Part shown: one piece after another, positions 31,740-42,060 of the stretch
How the letters are laid out: each line of letters begins with the position of its first letter
Position numbering within the stretch: position 1 is the stretch's first letter
Source of the DNA: Prorocentrum cordatum
Lineage: Eukaryota; Sar; Dinophyceae; Prorocentrales; Prorocentraceae
Reading direction: 5' to 3'
Assembly (NCBI GenBank): GCA_963575745.1
Contig: CAUYUJ010014349.1
Location: 484,881-548,880, forward strand
DNA: 64,000 nt
Program-made: the position numbers and the translations under genes
Notes under the pieces: model-generated
Told to the model about the DNA's origin: nothing
Database searches by the model: none
Seen by the model: the letters and a program-made list of their open reading frames with translations, nothing else

Positions 31740-32050
31740 TAGGCTGACGGCTCGGCGCTGGCGACCGCGGCCAGGCAAATTCAGCGTAGCACCAGCGAGC
31801 TACCTCGATCACATTTCGCACACCGTTCTGAACATTCACGGCACGAAATGCGATTGGCGAGGCAAAGGTAGCGTGCAATTTTTAATCTCCGGAAAGCACG
31901 CTATCCCCGCGATGGCCCCTTCTGCGCACGCGATCCCCCTGCGAGTGTCTCGGTGGCGCACGGTATCCCCCTGCCAGGGCTTCCTCGGTGCACGCTATCC
32001 CAAGGGTTGGGGATAGCGTGTGATAGACAGGCCAGCGTTGCCACGTCGCA
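31740..32050. repeat. Cluster of AGCGTG/CACGCTATCCCC words
   Basis: TAGCGTGC at 31,870, GCACGCTATCCCCG at 31,897, then CACGCGATCCCCCTGC, CACGGTATCCCCCTGC and CACGCTATCCC at ~30-40 bp intervals, ending with GGGATAGCGTG at 32,010. A GGCCTAATTAGG palindrome starts at 31,732. Confidence 0.65.
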
Positions 32051-32692
32051 GGCTATCTTTGCAACGCCAACCGTGGACAGACGAATCGGCGTGGCAAGAC
32101 GTCCCGCCAATCTTCGAACGGCAGTGTCGAGCGGCAGGCTTTACGGCAACACGGATCTTCTTGTTTTGCCCGCAGCGCAAGCGTACAGGCGCCTCGAAGG
32201 AGTAGTTCCGATTTTGAGGAGGGGCGCAGCGCTGCAGCAATCGCTGCTCCATTCCCGCGCCCACCACCGCCACATCGTGCGGGTGATAGGGGCGTGCCGT
32301 GCTGTCAATGAGAGCGGGCCAGGGCATTCCTACCCCTTCCCCTCCCTCCGCGTTTGCCCCTGCTGGCTTCCGTCCCCCGCTTGCCACGTAAGCGACGCAA
32401 AGAAACAGGTCCGTCTGTGCACACTGGCGCGGAAGTTGCCGGCAGAAGGTCGCGCGAAAGCGCCTTCGTCTCCAATGTGGCGTGCCGCGCTGGCTGCCCG
32501 CGTAAGCCAGTGCGTACGTTCTCCATGTCAGCTCTCGTATGTTCCGCTTTATTCGTCGCTCACGTGGTTCTGCCCGCTTCTGCCGGGGAGGCCTGGCAGC
32601 CTTGGAGTTACGCGGGCCGCGCACGGGGCAGTGGCCTTCAGTCTTCGAGTACAGGTCGATCCTAGAGTGCCTTGTGCGTTTTTTCTTCTCGG
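32051..32692. other. No gene recognised
   Basis: Mixed sequence; 251-codon plus and 264-codon minus frames overlap without motif. Confidence 0.4.
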
Positions 32693-32787
32693 CGAGGACC
32701 ATCGGTGAGCATCTTGGATCATCTTGCAAACAGACACGCTCGCACGACACAGGCAAATGCACGGGGAATGGACGTTCGAGCGATGGC
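32693..32787 (+). repeat. Dispersed ~100-bp repeat, copy 1
   Basis: Shares GAGGACCATCGG, GAGCATCTTGG, TCATCTTGC and ATGCACGGGGAATGGAC in the same order with 36,464-36,569. Confidence 0.7.
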
Positions 32788-33784
32788 AAAGCACGTCATC
32801 GGGCTTGACACAGGCTCCCGATGCGTGGGCGTGCTGGGCCGTCGCGAGCACCCTTTGACCGCGGTGTGCTGGCGCACAATGGCAGGTGGGCAACCACTCT
32901 TCGGTGAAGATGCGCATCGGCTGGAACGTCCTTCCGAAGAAGCAGGCCATGCGGGGATGGGGGGAGGAGGAAAATGGAAGAAGGGGAGGCAGTGGATGGG
33001 GAGTAGGAGGGAAGGGAAGGGGGAGAGGGAGGCAACCGAGGAGCGGAAGGGGATGGGGCTGGGAGCGAGGAGGGAGTTTGTCCTCCTGCTCATCGTTCCC
33101 CCCTCTCTCTCTCTCTATCCTGAAGTCTCTGTTTCGCCGAGGTGTCCCAAGGTGGGCGCAGCTCCCCCACCCACTGCTGTCACGCTCTCGGTTGCGCGAA
33201 CGTTGCAGGACTGGTCGCATGGGCGATCAGCGGCCGCGGGCTGCCTCCTCCGTCTTGGCTCCCCGCTCGCGGGCGTACACCTACTAAGTACGAGAGGCCG
33301 CGAGGAGGGTCCTGTACGGCCCCCAAATGCAAACTGACAGAGATGGGAAAGGGAGGAGCGAGCACCAGAGGAGAGAACAGGAAGCGCGGTAGCCACCCGA
33401 CCCTATCGTTAGACGCGCCCACACCCATCAGAGGCAAGGGGCGGGGAGAGGGGGGAGGAGGGAGGGCTGAGTTTAACGTCGGCTCCCCGTCGACCAGCAG
33501 AGCTGAAGACGGTGAGTGAAGGTCGGCTTTTGGCAACGCCCGCCTCCATTACATCGCCTGCCCTACAACAAACCAGTTCTCGGCCCACGTCTCGGCGCAT
33601 GCCGGGTCGCGGCTGGGCAGGAAGGCTACAATTACCAAGAGTTGGGCCTACGGGAAGCCACGCGATGACATTGTCCTTCCTGATTGACGCATCCTCGGCG
33701 GCCCGCTTCAGAGGCAACCACAGGGGCATCAGGCTTACGTTGCGTTGTCGATGATGGATAACGCAAGTGAGCTGATCCTAATAT
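32788..33784. other. No gene recognised; purine-rich tract
   Basis: GGGAGGAGG-rich at 32,955-33,075. Frames of 118-221 codons overlap on both strands without motif. Confidence 0.4.
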
Positions 33785-34010
33785 ATGTCGCACCCCGCAG
33801 TTTCGGATAAGATCAAGCAGTGGCGAGGCGTCCTGACCCGCCTCATAGGTCCACCAATTTTGCGGGTTACGCAACATGTTCTTAGAACATTTGGCAACAC
33901 ACAGTGGTTTTATGTTCTTGCGGGTGAGTCGTTGGTGGGTGGCGGATGTGTCGCGGGTGGATCGCGGGCGGGTCGCGGTTGGGTCGCGGGCAAAGGCGCG
34001 AGTGCGACAA
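33785..34010 (+). repeat. GGGTCGCGG repeat, copy 2 with head
   Basis: Head GTCGCACCCCGCAGTTTCGG at 33,788 matches 20,783; the GGGTCGCGG array lies at 33,925-33,990 and is followed by ACAACGACAACAGC, as the first copy is by ACAACAGAC. The insert between head and array differs in length. Confidence 0.7.
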
Positions 34011-34249
34011 CGACAACAGCAACAGCAACAATCAGTTTCATCTTGTTCGCTCCTACCTGTTCGCGTGCCATTCAACACGTATGTCCCAAACCCTCGATAC
34101 CCGCTGTCTTCGTCTTCGATCGTACCCCCATTTGGGATATACCTCTCTTGCCTTTCACACGCATGTAGTGCAGCCCTTGAAACAGGTGAGGAGAGGACGG
34201 ATGGAAGGGTGAGGTAGAAAGATGGAGCACGAGAGACATTCTTGACGCT
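34011..34249. other. No gene recognised
   Basis: (CAACAG)n-like bases at 34,010-34,035, then mixed sequence. Confidence 0.4.
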
Positions 34250-35560
34250 TCGCGTATCCCCACCAGTCACAGCCATACACAGGGCGACGCCTGATGCCTG
34301 GCCTTGCCCCGGGAGCGGCCTTGCAGTGAGTGGTTCAGCCATCCGCTGTTCGCGGTCGTTCTTTTTGCAGAGCAGTTTGCACAGCTCGTGTCAGTTCTTC
34401 ACATCGTTATGCCCCCGAATTGCGTGTGTCGGATACGGTGTGCGCGCACTGGCTCCAGCTGCAGGTGGTCACTTCGCTAGTGCACATCAGAGTTTCGTCT
34501 TCTGAAGGCTTCTACGTGGTCCACCCACCTTGTGGCGTCAGTGAGTTCGTTGCGACAGGCCCCGTTTATGCTTCATTATTGTACATGGTTTCGCCTTGTG
34601 TGTGCTGGTCGCTCGCTCGCTGTCGCACTGTCAGCTCGAGTCTGGCGCCGCATCGGCGACTCACTCTGCTGTCCTCGCACTTGTAGCTCGTGCCCTTCGG
34701 TTCGCTGCTGCGCCTATGTGCGTTTGTCTGCGAATTTAGTTCATTTTGTATTGTGCATGTGCAACTGCGAGCATGCCTTGCAGGTGCGGACGGCTGTCGA
34801 CATCGACGGCTGGGTTCGCCAATTCGCTTCGTGCCGCATCCTGGACGCTGCGTCCGCTCCCTGACATTTGCTTTGGAGCCGCGAACTAAAAAAATATCCC
34901 CACCAGTCCCTGGACCCATTCCAGCCAATCAGGCAGGTTTTCGACGTCACCTCGGCAGCTTGGCCCACCCAGCTTGCATACGCCGCTGGCACGGCCCTGG
35001 ACCTGGCGCCCCGCTGGCGATTCGTTCATCGTTCACCTCGCCTGTGTGTACTCCAGGCGTGTGAGGCGCGCAGGCATTTGCGCGTACGTCCTCGCACAGT
35101 GAGTGGTCCACGCCGCATGGCATACACCGAATTTCCTGGCATTTCGCTAGGCTGCACGTTGCCCAAGCTTCCCTGGGTGCCCTCAGCCTGTCAGCCTCCC
35201 CGCGCGGCACAGCTGCTGCTTTGTGAGCTGGCCCGGCCGGCCTGCGGCGCGCCAAGTAGCTAATTAGGCCCGTTTCCGCGGCCCGGACCGCTTCTGACTC
35301 CGCCTGCGCCTTCGCTCGCGGACGTGACCGAAAACATATCCCCACCAGTGTTTGCTGCGTGCGCAGCTTTGACTGGACTCGCCGCTGGCGCGCTCGCCTG
35401 CGGCTGCTGACCAAAAAAAAGTATCCCCACCAGCCGCTGCCCTCATCTCTGCTTGTCCCTTTGCTTCGGCGCGGCCCGCCCTAGCTTTCCCCGGCTTTCG
35501 ACTTGCTTCGCGAGCCTGCGGGCCAAACAAATATTTCCGCCAACCAATCCAGAAACGATG
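34250..35560 (-). repeat. Dispersed CTGGTGGGGATA repeat, five copies
   Basis: TATCCCCACCAG on plus occurs at 34,255, 34,895, 35,337 and 35,423, and a weaker TATTTCCGCCAACC at 35,530. On minus each reads CTGGTGGGGATA, then a T-run and a GC-rich tail with GCG/CCGC words. Three copies are preceded on plus by A-runs (AAAAAAATA). Intervening sequence is unique; frames of 75-195 codons lack motifs. Confidence 0.65.
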
Positions 35561-35714
35561 CCCATGAGAGTTGGCGGGGGGAGAGAGGAAGGGACACGCA
35601 TAGTCAAACAGCGAAGGAGGCCGGCCTGGACGGCGTGTTGAGGCTTCGGAAGACCATCGACAACAACAAGGCGAGAAGACTAAACTCATGGATTCCTTTT
35701 GGGTGATTGAAGGA

Positions 35715-36005
35715 TGGTGGCTTCTTGGCGGCCTTCCGGGGGGACTCCATGGCCATTTTGAGCCGTCTTGGAGCGGTCTTGGGGCCTCTTGGAGTATCTT
35801 GGGAGCCATCTTGAGCCAGCTTGGGCTATCTTGAACCATCTTGGAAGTCATCTTGGGCTCTCTGAGGCCGCTCGGGGGCCTCTTGGGTGCCTCTCGGGGG
35901 CCTCTTGGAGGCCTCTTGGGGTGTCCAGTGGCGTTATTCGAGCTCTCGTGGGGGCCTTTTTGGGAGCACTGGAGGGCCTCTTGGTACCATCTTCAAGGCG
36001 GTCGG
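35715..36005 (-). repeat. Composite CCAAGA array 4
   Basis: CTTGG(A/G)GCC units; neither core is well preserved, though GGAATCCATGAG-type sequence downstream of 35,640 may be a lost core A. Confidence 0.7.
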
Positions 36006-36463
36006 TAAAACAAATGGAGGTCCTCAATGTCTGCCCCCCCCCTTTGGGGGGCCACGATCCTTGTTTGGAGTGCCAAAATTGGCCCTTCCACTGGCCGAAC
36101 AAAGGACCCTCCGACACATCGGTCCCTCTCCTAAGAAACCCCAGGGAGGGGGGAGGGGAGGGGGAGGGTTCCCCTCCCCGAGGGGAAGAGGGTTTGTGGA
36201 TGAACAAAGAGAGATCTATCCCTTAGACCACCTGTCGCCCAAAGGGCTGGTGGGATTACCCCTTCGGGAGCCCCAGAATTCGCCTCTTGGGCCAATTTTG
36301 GATGCATCGACGATGCGGCTCGATGTGGAGCCAGAGATTTTCAACGTCGACGACGCCGATGGAGCGTCGACGTTGCCGATGCATCGGCGATGAACTGGCG
36401 ATGCGTCGCGACCTTCCGACCCTATCTACTCGGACCCTCTCTGTTTGGCATCGCTCGGCCGTC
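36006..36463. other. No gene; ATCG(A/G)CGATGC-rich segment
   Basis: 36,300-36,410 is dense in small palindromes such as GCATCGACGATGC and GTCGACG. 36,135-36,185 is a G/C-run segment. Confidence 0.45.
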
Positions 36464-36569
36464 GAGGACCATCGAGGAGCATCGAGGAGCATCTTGGCTC
36501 ATCTTGCGAACAACGAAACATGTACGACACCTAACATGCACGGGGAATGGACCCCCGACCGATAGCAAC
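36464..36569 (+). repeat. Dispersed ~100-bp repeat, copy 2
   Basis: Second copy of the repeat at 32,693 with a GAGGAGCATC duplication. Confidence 0.7.
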
Positions 36570-36796
36570 TTCTAGGAGGCTTCTATTCAGAACCAGTTTT
36601 CTTCATGCTAAGGGTCCCTGAGGCGCGCCAGGCGCCACCGGTGGGGCCGCGGACGTCCCTCCGGCGCAGGTGGAGACCATCAGCAGTGACCGGCAGCTCG
36701 TGAGGATCGCCTTGTGCAAGAAGGCCAATTGTCCCGAGGAATCGCCAGGAGGGAGGAGGAGGGCGGAGTGGGGATGGGCGTGGACTGGAGTAAACA
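36570..36796. other. No gene recognised
   Basis: Short mixed stretch before a family A element. Confidence 0.4.
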
Positions 36797-36922
36797 ATTG
36801 CGTATACATACATGTTTGGAGCTTCGCGCGGATTTCTCGGATCGGCGTCGGAGCCCCTTGGCGACGCCTCAAGCGCTGATACAAGAAATCCACCCAGACT
36901 GTGTATGTTGGTGTCATTGTTT
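36797..36922 (+). mobile_element. Family A inverted-repeat element
   Basis: Left arm contains TTCGCGCGGATTTCTCGGAT; right arm on minus begins AATGACACCAACATACAC and continues GGATTTCTTGTATCAGCGC. About 126 bp with a short centre. Confidence 0.7.
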
Positions 36923-37039
36923 GTTCTTCTAAGTGGAGACGAAGACCGATAGAACCCCATGTCAACCAGAAGCGAACGGCGGAGAAGCAACATCAACATT
37001 GATGATTGTTTTTGTTTTTTCAAGTGGATGTTGCCTCGT

Positions 37040-37215
37040 GTGGTTCTCCTTGGGAGACTCCGTGGCCACTTGCAGCCCTCTCGGCATGTATTCATGGCCT
37101 CTCGGAGCATCAGAACATGCTAGAAGTCATTTTGAGCCACATCGGGTCATCTTTGAGGCCATCTTGAGTTGTCCTAGGCTCTCTTGGGACCATATTGCGC
37201 CATCTGGGGAGCTCT
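37040..37215 (-). repeat. Composite CCAAGA array 5, strongly diverged
   Basis: CTTGGGA, CATCTTGAG and CTCTCGG words every 10-15 bp. Confidence 0.5.
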
Positions 37216-37344
37216 GAGGGTTCGCTACCCCCTCCCAGGTCCAGACCCAGGGCGGAGGGCTGATAAAGGCGTCATGCTACCCACAAAGCACAAGCCGTCT
37301 CGCGCACACCCTCTCGTACTCGCAGCACTTAATGTGTAGCACCC

Positions 37345-38060
37345 GAGTCTCAGCATGTTCAGCGGTCGCCATTGGGGAACCAATACAGACACATGCAGGC
37401 GCCAGGTGCGCGACGCTGGTGAGGGTGCTCGCGCGACGCGCGCAGAGCGTGCCAGGTGCGCCAGTGCATTTTGTAGCGCACATCAAGAAACACGTCGGCC
37501 ACACCACTACCATCCCTCTCAGCCGCCATGCACACTGGCTGCGGATGGGCATCCTGAGGTATCATTGGCATGTGTGTGGCTGACAGGGATGGTGGGGCTG
37601 CGCACATCGGGTAACATGCTAGCACCTCCGCCGTACCTGTCAACAAGCACAATACAACACAACGTGGTCGCGGGGAGCCCGCGCATGGTTCTGCATCGGC
37701 GACTGGTCGTGTTAGGGAGGGAACAGAGATGAAGTTCGCATGGGGAGCAGCACGCGCTGTCTCGCTCCCACCCGCCCTCCCAATATACGAGTAGCGCCCG
37801 AGGCTCAGCATAGGCAGATTTCGCCATCGGAGGGACAGCTGTTAGGAACCCACGCAGACGCCAGGTGCGCGATGCTCGCAAGGTGCGCCACGCGTGCCTG
37901 GTGCGCCGCGCGCGACAGATTCGCCAGGTACACGGTCCCGAGCGTGCCTGGCGCGCTTGGTGCGGCAGATTTGCCAATTGTTCCACGCGAGCCAGGTGTA
38001 CCACATGCTCCAGCCGCGCGAGGTGTGCCAGGTGTGCGAGTCGAGCGGAGCGCGCCAAAG
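37345..38060 (+). repeat. CCAGGTGCGC repeats in two related blocks
   Basis: Blocks at 37,345-37,470 and 37,793-38,060 both start (G/C)CCCGAG(T/G)CTCAGCAT, continue with a CGCCAT spacer and enter GCCAGGTGCGCGA(C/T)GCT. The second block extends as degenerate GTGCCAGGTGCGCCA units. They are 450 bp apart. Reading frames here are Ala/Arg/Cys repeats. Confidence 0.65.
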
Positions 38061-38283
38061 CACGTGACAGCATACATCCAGTAATAGAGCCACCGTCCTC
38101 GTCTCATTGTTCGACGCAGAGACTCCCAGGTGTGCATAGCATGTTCTGACACTTGCATGGGGAAGTCGAAAAGACAAGTGACCTGTGCCTGATAAATAGC
38201 GGTGACCATGAGTCTCTGAAAAGAGATACCCATAATCAAAATGGCCATTCTTGTCGATATGTCCCACTAATCGGGGAACCCAT
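38061..38283. other. No gene recognised
   Basis: Short mixed stretch before a family A element. Confidence 0.4.
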
Positions 38284-38460
38284 AATGACACAAACACGAA
38301 CTTTCGAACATCCCCGCTGATTTCTTAGATGGGCGTTGGAGCCCCTCGGCGGCGCCTCTGGCGCCGCCCCTGGCGCGCTCCGCGCGCCAGGCACTGGAAT
38401 CCAGCGCCGATCCAAGCCATCCGCGCGGACCTCCAAAAGTTTATCTGTCTGCAGTTATTC
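38284..38460 (+). mobile_element. Family A inverted-repeat element, full copy
   Basis: Left arm AATGACACAAACACGAACTT and GATTTCTTAGATGGGCGTTG; right arm on minus AACTTTTGGAGGTCCGCGCG then GGATCGGCGCTGGA. Centre contains GGCGGCGCC and GGCGCGCTCCGCGCGCC hairpins. Confidence 0.8.
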
Positions 38461-38649
38461 CTTCTTTGATGAAGGGGACGTGCGTCCCTCTCGGGAAGAC
38501 CCATTCCCGAACGGGATAGATTGTGGCGATACCTTGAGCGAAACGCCACGGCTCTGGGCGCGTCTCTCTCTTCCGCTCCTTCTGATCACAACGGTGCAGG
38601 ACCCATGGCACTTGGAGCACCCAAGTGGGAGCCGCCAGGAGATATTGCA
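38461..38649. other. No gene recognised
   Basis: Short mixed spacer between two family A copies. Confidence 0.4.
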
Positions 38650-38745
38650 CGGGCCAAGGGGCGGCGCCGGAGGCGCCGCCAGGGGGAGTCCAGCGCAGAT
38701 CCATGATATTCGCGCGGAGATCCGAACGTTGATGTTTATGTCTTC
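38650..38745 (+). mobile_element. Family A element, right half
   Basis: GGCGGCGCC-G-GAGGCGCCGCC centre at 38,665 and a right arm (GTCCAGCGCAGATCCATG, then CGCGCGGAGATCCGAACGTT) are intact; the left arm is not recognisable. Confidence 0.65.
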
Positions 38746-38779
38746 GTTTGTTCCCCCATTCTCGCAAGGCTCGCACGTC

Positions 38780-39345
38780 CCCTTCAGCGGCGCCCCTCGC
38801 CGCCGCACCTCTGCACGCGCTCTGCTGGCAGAGAGCTCTGCCCCCTGCGACATCTCGGCTGGACTTCGGCTGGACGTCGAGTGCCGAGGTCAGGGGCAAC
38901 GACAGGTGGGGATGTAAGGGGGGGACGCATCGACCCCCAGTCGCCCAGTGATCGCCGATGGGGGTCTGATAGCCCCCTCCCCGCCCAAGATCGCGGGAAC
39001 CCGCTATCGGGGGCCTATCGGCGATGTGCCGGCGATGCACCGCCGAGGGCCGCGCGGTCTCGGCCGGTTCAGGATCCCCTCCAGGGTTCAGTTCGCCACG
39101 CTTCGACTCAGTGCCGACGGCTTCCGATTCCGATCCGATTTGGTTTCGGATCCCGTTTCGGACTCCGCTTTCTCAACTGAGGCGTTCTTTCTTGGCCTGC
39201 CGATCTCCGCCGATCCGACTCCTCCCGACTCGGCTGCCGATCTCTGCCAACCCGATTCATGTCGACCGCCGAATCAACTCGCCGATTCGATTCTGGACTC
39301 GCCTGCCCCCTCAGCTGTGCCCCTCGTCGCCGAACCTCTGCACGC
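38780..39345 (+). repeat. Direct repeats and GATCCGA-rich segment
   Basis: GCCCCTCG(C/T)CGCCG(C/A)ACCTC plus TGCACGCG occurs at 38,790 and 39,318. Between them lie degenerate TTCCGATCC and GCCGATC words (39,115-39,300). Confidence 0.6.
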
Positions 39346-40069
39346 GTTAGCTGGGGAGGCTGGCGCCCGCGCCGCGGCGGCTCCCCGTGCTCCGCCGACA
39401 GAGCGCACGACGACGACGACGACAACGAGGTGCTCCGTTCGTGCCAGGGCTCGGCCTAATTAGGTTCTGCGTTTTGGCCACTTCGTGGGCCGTTCTCGTT
39501 TGAGTCCTGTTTTGCAGGGAAGGCGGGACGAAGACAAACCGAGGGAAAACGAAAAAACATAACGAATGTTGCTTCGTGCAGCGTCGGCGTCTCCGCCTCC
39601 TCCTCGCGCCCGCCGAGCCCCCCCGAGGACCCCTTCGCCGCTCGGGAGGCCGACGACGCCTCGGCCACGGAGGAGCCCCGCGGCGGGCCCTGGGATCCTC
39701 GCGTCCTGGAAACAAGTCAAGACGGAATGTCCTTGGCTGTGTCCCGCTCTTTTTGTGATCTTGCCGGGGCTAGGACCGTCAGTAGACGACTCTGGATCAG
39801 AGTCCAGACCTCTGGAGAGCCATGCGTTGAAACAAAAACTGGACGTCGGATTTCTCGGGGCGCGGCAGCCGCCGACGTTCCTCGCCAGGGGGCCGCCATG
39901 GGCGGGCGCGGCAGTCCCGAGGGGCTCACGCCTCCAGTGCGTTCTGGTTCGCTCTGCAGGCTGGTGCACGGCGGTGAGGGGAACTACTCATGGACCCCAG
40001 CTCCTCCTAAGTGCTTTTTTCTCGAGTGGCCTTCGGTCCATCCCGCCACCGTGCCTGGGTTGTGGGGTA
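39346..40069. other. No gene recognised
   Basis: GC-rich mixed sequence with a GGCCTAATTAGG palindrome at 39,452. The 193-codon plus frame from 39,566 is Pro/Arg-rich without motif. Confidence 0.4.
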
Positions 40070-40690
40070 GAGGCCTCTTGGATGTTCGTTTGGATATCGT
40101 GGGATGCCTCTCGGGGGCCTCTTGGAGGCAGGTTTGAAGCCTCTTGAGGGGCGTTGGGGGGCTTCTCGGGGCCTCGTTTGGGGCTTTTTGGGGCCTCTAG
40201 GGGGCCTCCAGGGGGCCAGGGCTCTAGCGGGGACCTCTTGGGGCCTGCTGGGGGCCTCTTGGGGCGGAAGGCTCGACTTGTTGGTTCGTGTGCCCCCTCT
40301 TGGGGCCCTCTTGCGGCCGTCTTGGAACCCTCTTGGGCGATCTTCGGCGCCTCTTGGGCCGTTTTGGCGTCCTCTCGGACCGTCTATTGGGCACTTTTGG
40401 GGGCCTCTTGGATTGTCTTTGGGCGGTCTTGGGGGCCTCTCGGGCCATCTTGGAGCGTCGGGAGCCCGAAAACGCGAGAACGCGACACATATCGAAAACA
40501 CACGGGACATCAATGGTTTTTGCTTCTTTGGGCCCTCTTGGGGCTCCTCTTGGAGCGTTCTTTGGGCTTCTTTGGGGCCTCTTGGGCCGTCTTGGGGCCA
40601 TCTTAGGCCTTTTGGGGCGCTCTTGAACCGTCTTGGAGGCCCCTTGGACCCTCTTGGACGCTTTCTGTGGCCATCTTGGCCCATCGTGGG
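40070..40690 (-). repeat. Composite CCAAGA array 6, well preserved
   Basis: CTTGGGGCC units on plus. Core B GGGGCGGAAGGCTC at 40,261 is followed by GGTTCGTG; core A CTTGGAGCGTCGGGAG at 40,449, about 185 bp away, is followed by an 80-bp AT-richer segment ending in ATCAATGGTTTTTGC. Arrays continue on both sides. In-frame peptides are Pro/Arg/Gly repeats. Confidence 0.85.
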
Positions 40691-40889
40691 GTCCTCTGGC
40701 CTCTGGACAAGTCATGCGAGACAGCCCAAGAGCGCGCGGGAACGCCCAGGACATGTTTGATGTTTGTGCCCCAACCTCTATTATACTATACTCCCAGAGT
40801 CTTGAGTACAGACAACAGAGAGAACTTGACTTCGCGCCTCGCGGCACGGGACGGTGGCGCCCGCATGCAGAGCCAGAGGGAGAACAGAG
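40691..40889. other. No gene recognised
   Basis: Short mixed spacer after the array. Confidence 0.4.
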
Positions 40890-41030
40890 AGATAGATGAC
40901 AGCGCAACCCACCCCTTGCCCCCGCTAGGACCCCGACTCCCGACCTGGTGATCCAGGAGGTCATGGCTGGGCGTGTGATTTGTTTTTGGCCCTCCAGAAC
41001 AAAAAGCGCCCCCACCCCCAGCCAGTGGAC
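40890..41030 (+). mobile_element. Family B element, second copy
   Basis: Left end GCGCAACCCACCCC and CTAGGACCCCGACTCCCGAC then CTGGTGATCCA matches 26,900-26,958. The right arm is poorly preserved (CCCCAGCCAGTGGACCC at 41,014). Confidence 0.55.
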
Positions 41031-41629
41031 CCTTGAGAAAGAGAGAGAGAGAGGAGAGCGAGATGCGGCTGGCTGAAGCTGTGAGCAGCGGCGGCCGCTA
41101 CCGCCGGCACCACGCGGCGCCATGGACGGGAGCCAGCCAGGGCCAAGTTCCGTTGACAGTCGCATGGGACCTCCTTCTCCTGCTGCCCCTCTCCATCCCC
41201 CTTCTCCTTCCCATCCTCAAATCCGCCTCCGTGTTGTCCGCCGTGTCCTCCTGCTCCTGCCCCCGTCCTCCCGCCCCGGGTTCCCTTCTTGCGGGGGTTC
41301 GGAGTTGGCTTGTCTGCGCTGAAGACTGGGCGCTGAGGCCAGCAAGGTCGCTCAGCTCGACGCGGCGGCGACGCCAGGTCGGTCATTCAGGGTACCGTTT
41401 CGGGCCCAGTTCCCACATCACAATACGACAGGTAATCAATACGAAAGCTCAGTGTGGATTGCCGTTTGAAGAAGCAGTAAGATCACCAAGGCTGAACCGT
41501 TCGTGCGGTGTCACAGAGCATAGCCAAGGTCGTGATGGCAGACACATGCTGCATCTCGTACACTCGCCTTCTTTTCCGAAGCCGCTTGGGGCCAGCCAGC
41601 GCCGTAATGGTGCTCTACGGATGGGGCCC
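41031..41629. other. No gene recognised
   Basis: (GA)n at 41,037-41,058 and C/T-rich bases at 41,170-41,290. The 291-codon plus frame from 41,033 runs into a purine tract and is Glu/Arg-rich at its end. Confidence 0.4.
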
Positions 41630-42060
41630 AGAATTGAAAAGCGAGTGTTTGAAATATTGAGGACGAGGAAGAGACAGTGGTTGGGGAGGAGCGGGAGCAG
41701 GACGACGAGGGTAATTATGAGGAAAGTTGGCAGGTTGGAATGTAAGAGGAGTAGGTCGGTGGAAGGAGGAGACTCTGGAGGAAGGGAGGAGGGGGAAGAG
41801 ATGCGTGAGGAGGGGAGACAGCAAAAGACGGAGGCGGAGGAGACGGAGGACGAGCAGGAGGGCAAGGCGCAGTGGGAGCGGGATGCGATGGCGGCCCAGA
41901 GAGCGTGAGCATTGGGAGGGGCGGGGGGAGGACGAGGAGGAGACGGACGATGAGGAAAGTGAGGACACACGGGCGGAGGAGGAGGATACGCAGAATGATG
42001 AATGGCATCAGGAGGGTTAGCAGGAATGATATTACGTTCGGCATCGGACGCAGGAGTAGC
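41630..42060 (+). repeat. Long purine-rich tract
   Basis: About 430 bp strongly biased to G and A on plus (GAGGAGGA, GAGACGGAGG); potential triplex or coding-like Glu/Arg run only. Confidence 0.75.

Noticed and set aside
36490-36505. CATCTTGGCTCA as a leader relic
   Set aside because: Matches only part of the leader and belongs to a dispersed repeat whose other copy (32,708) reads CATCTTGGATCA.
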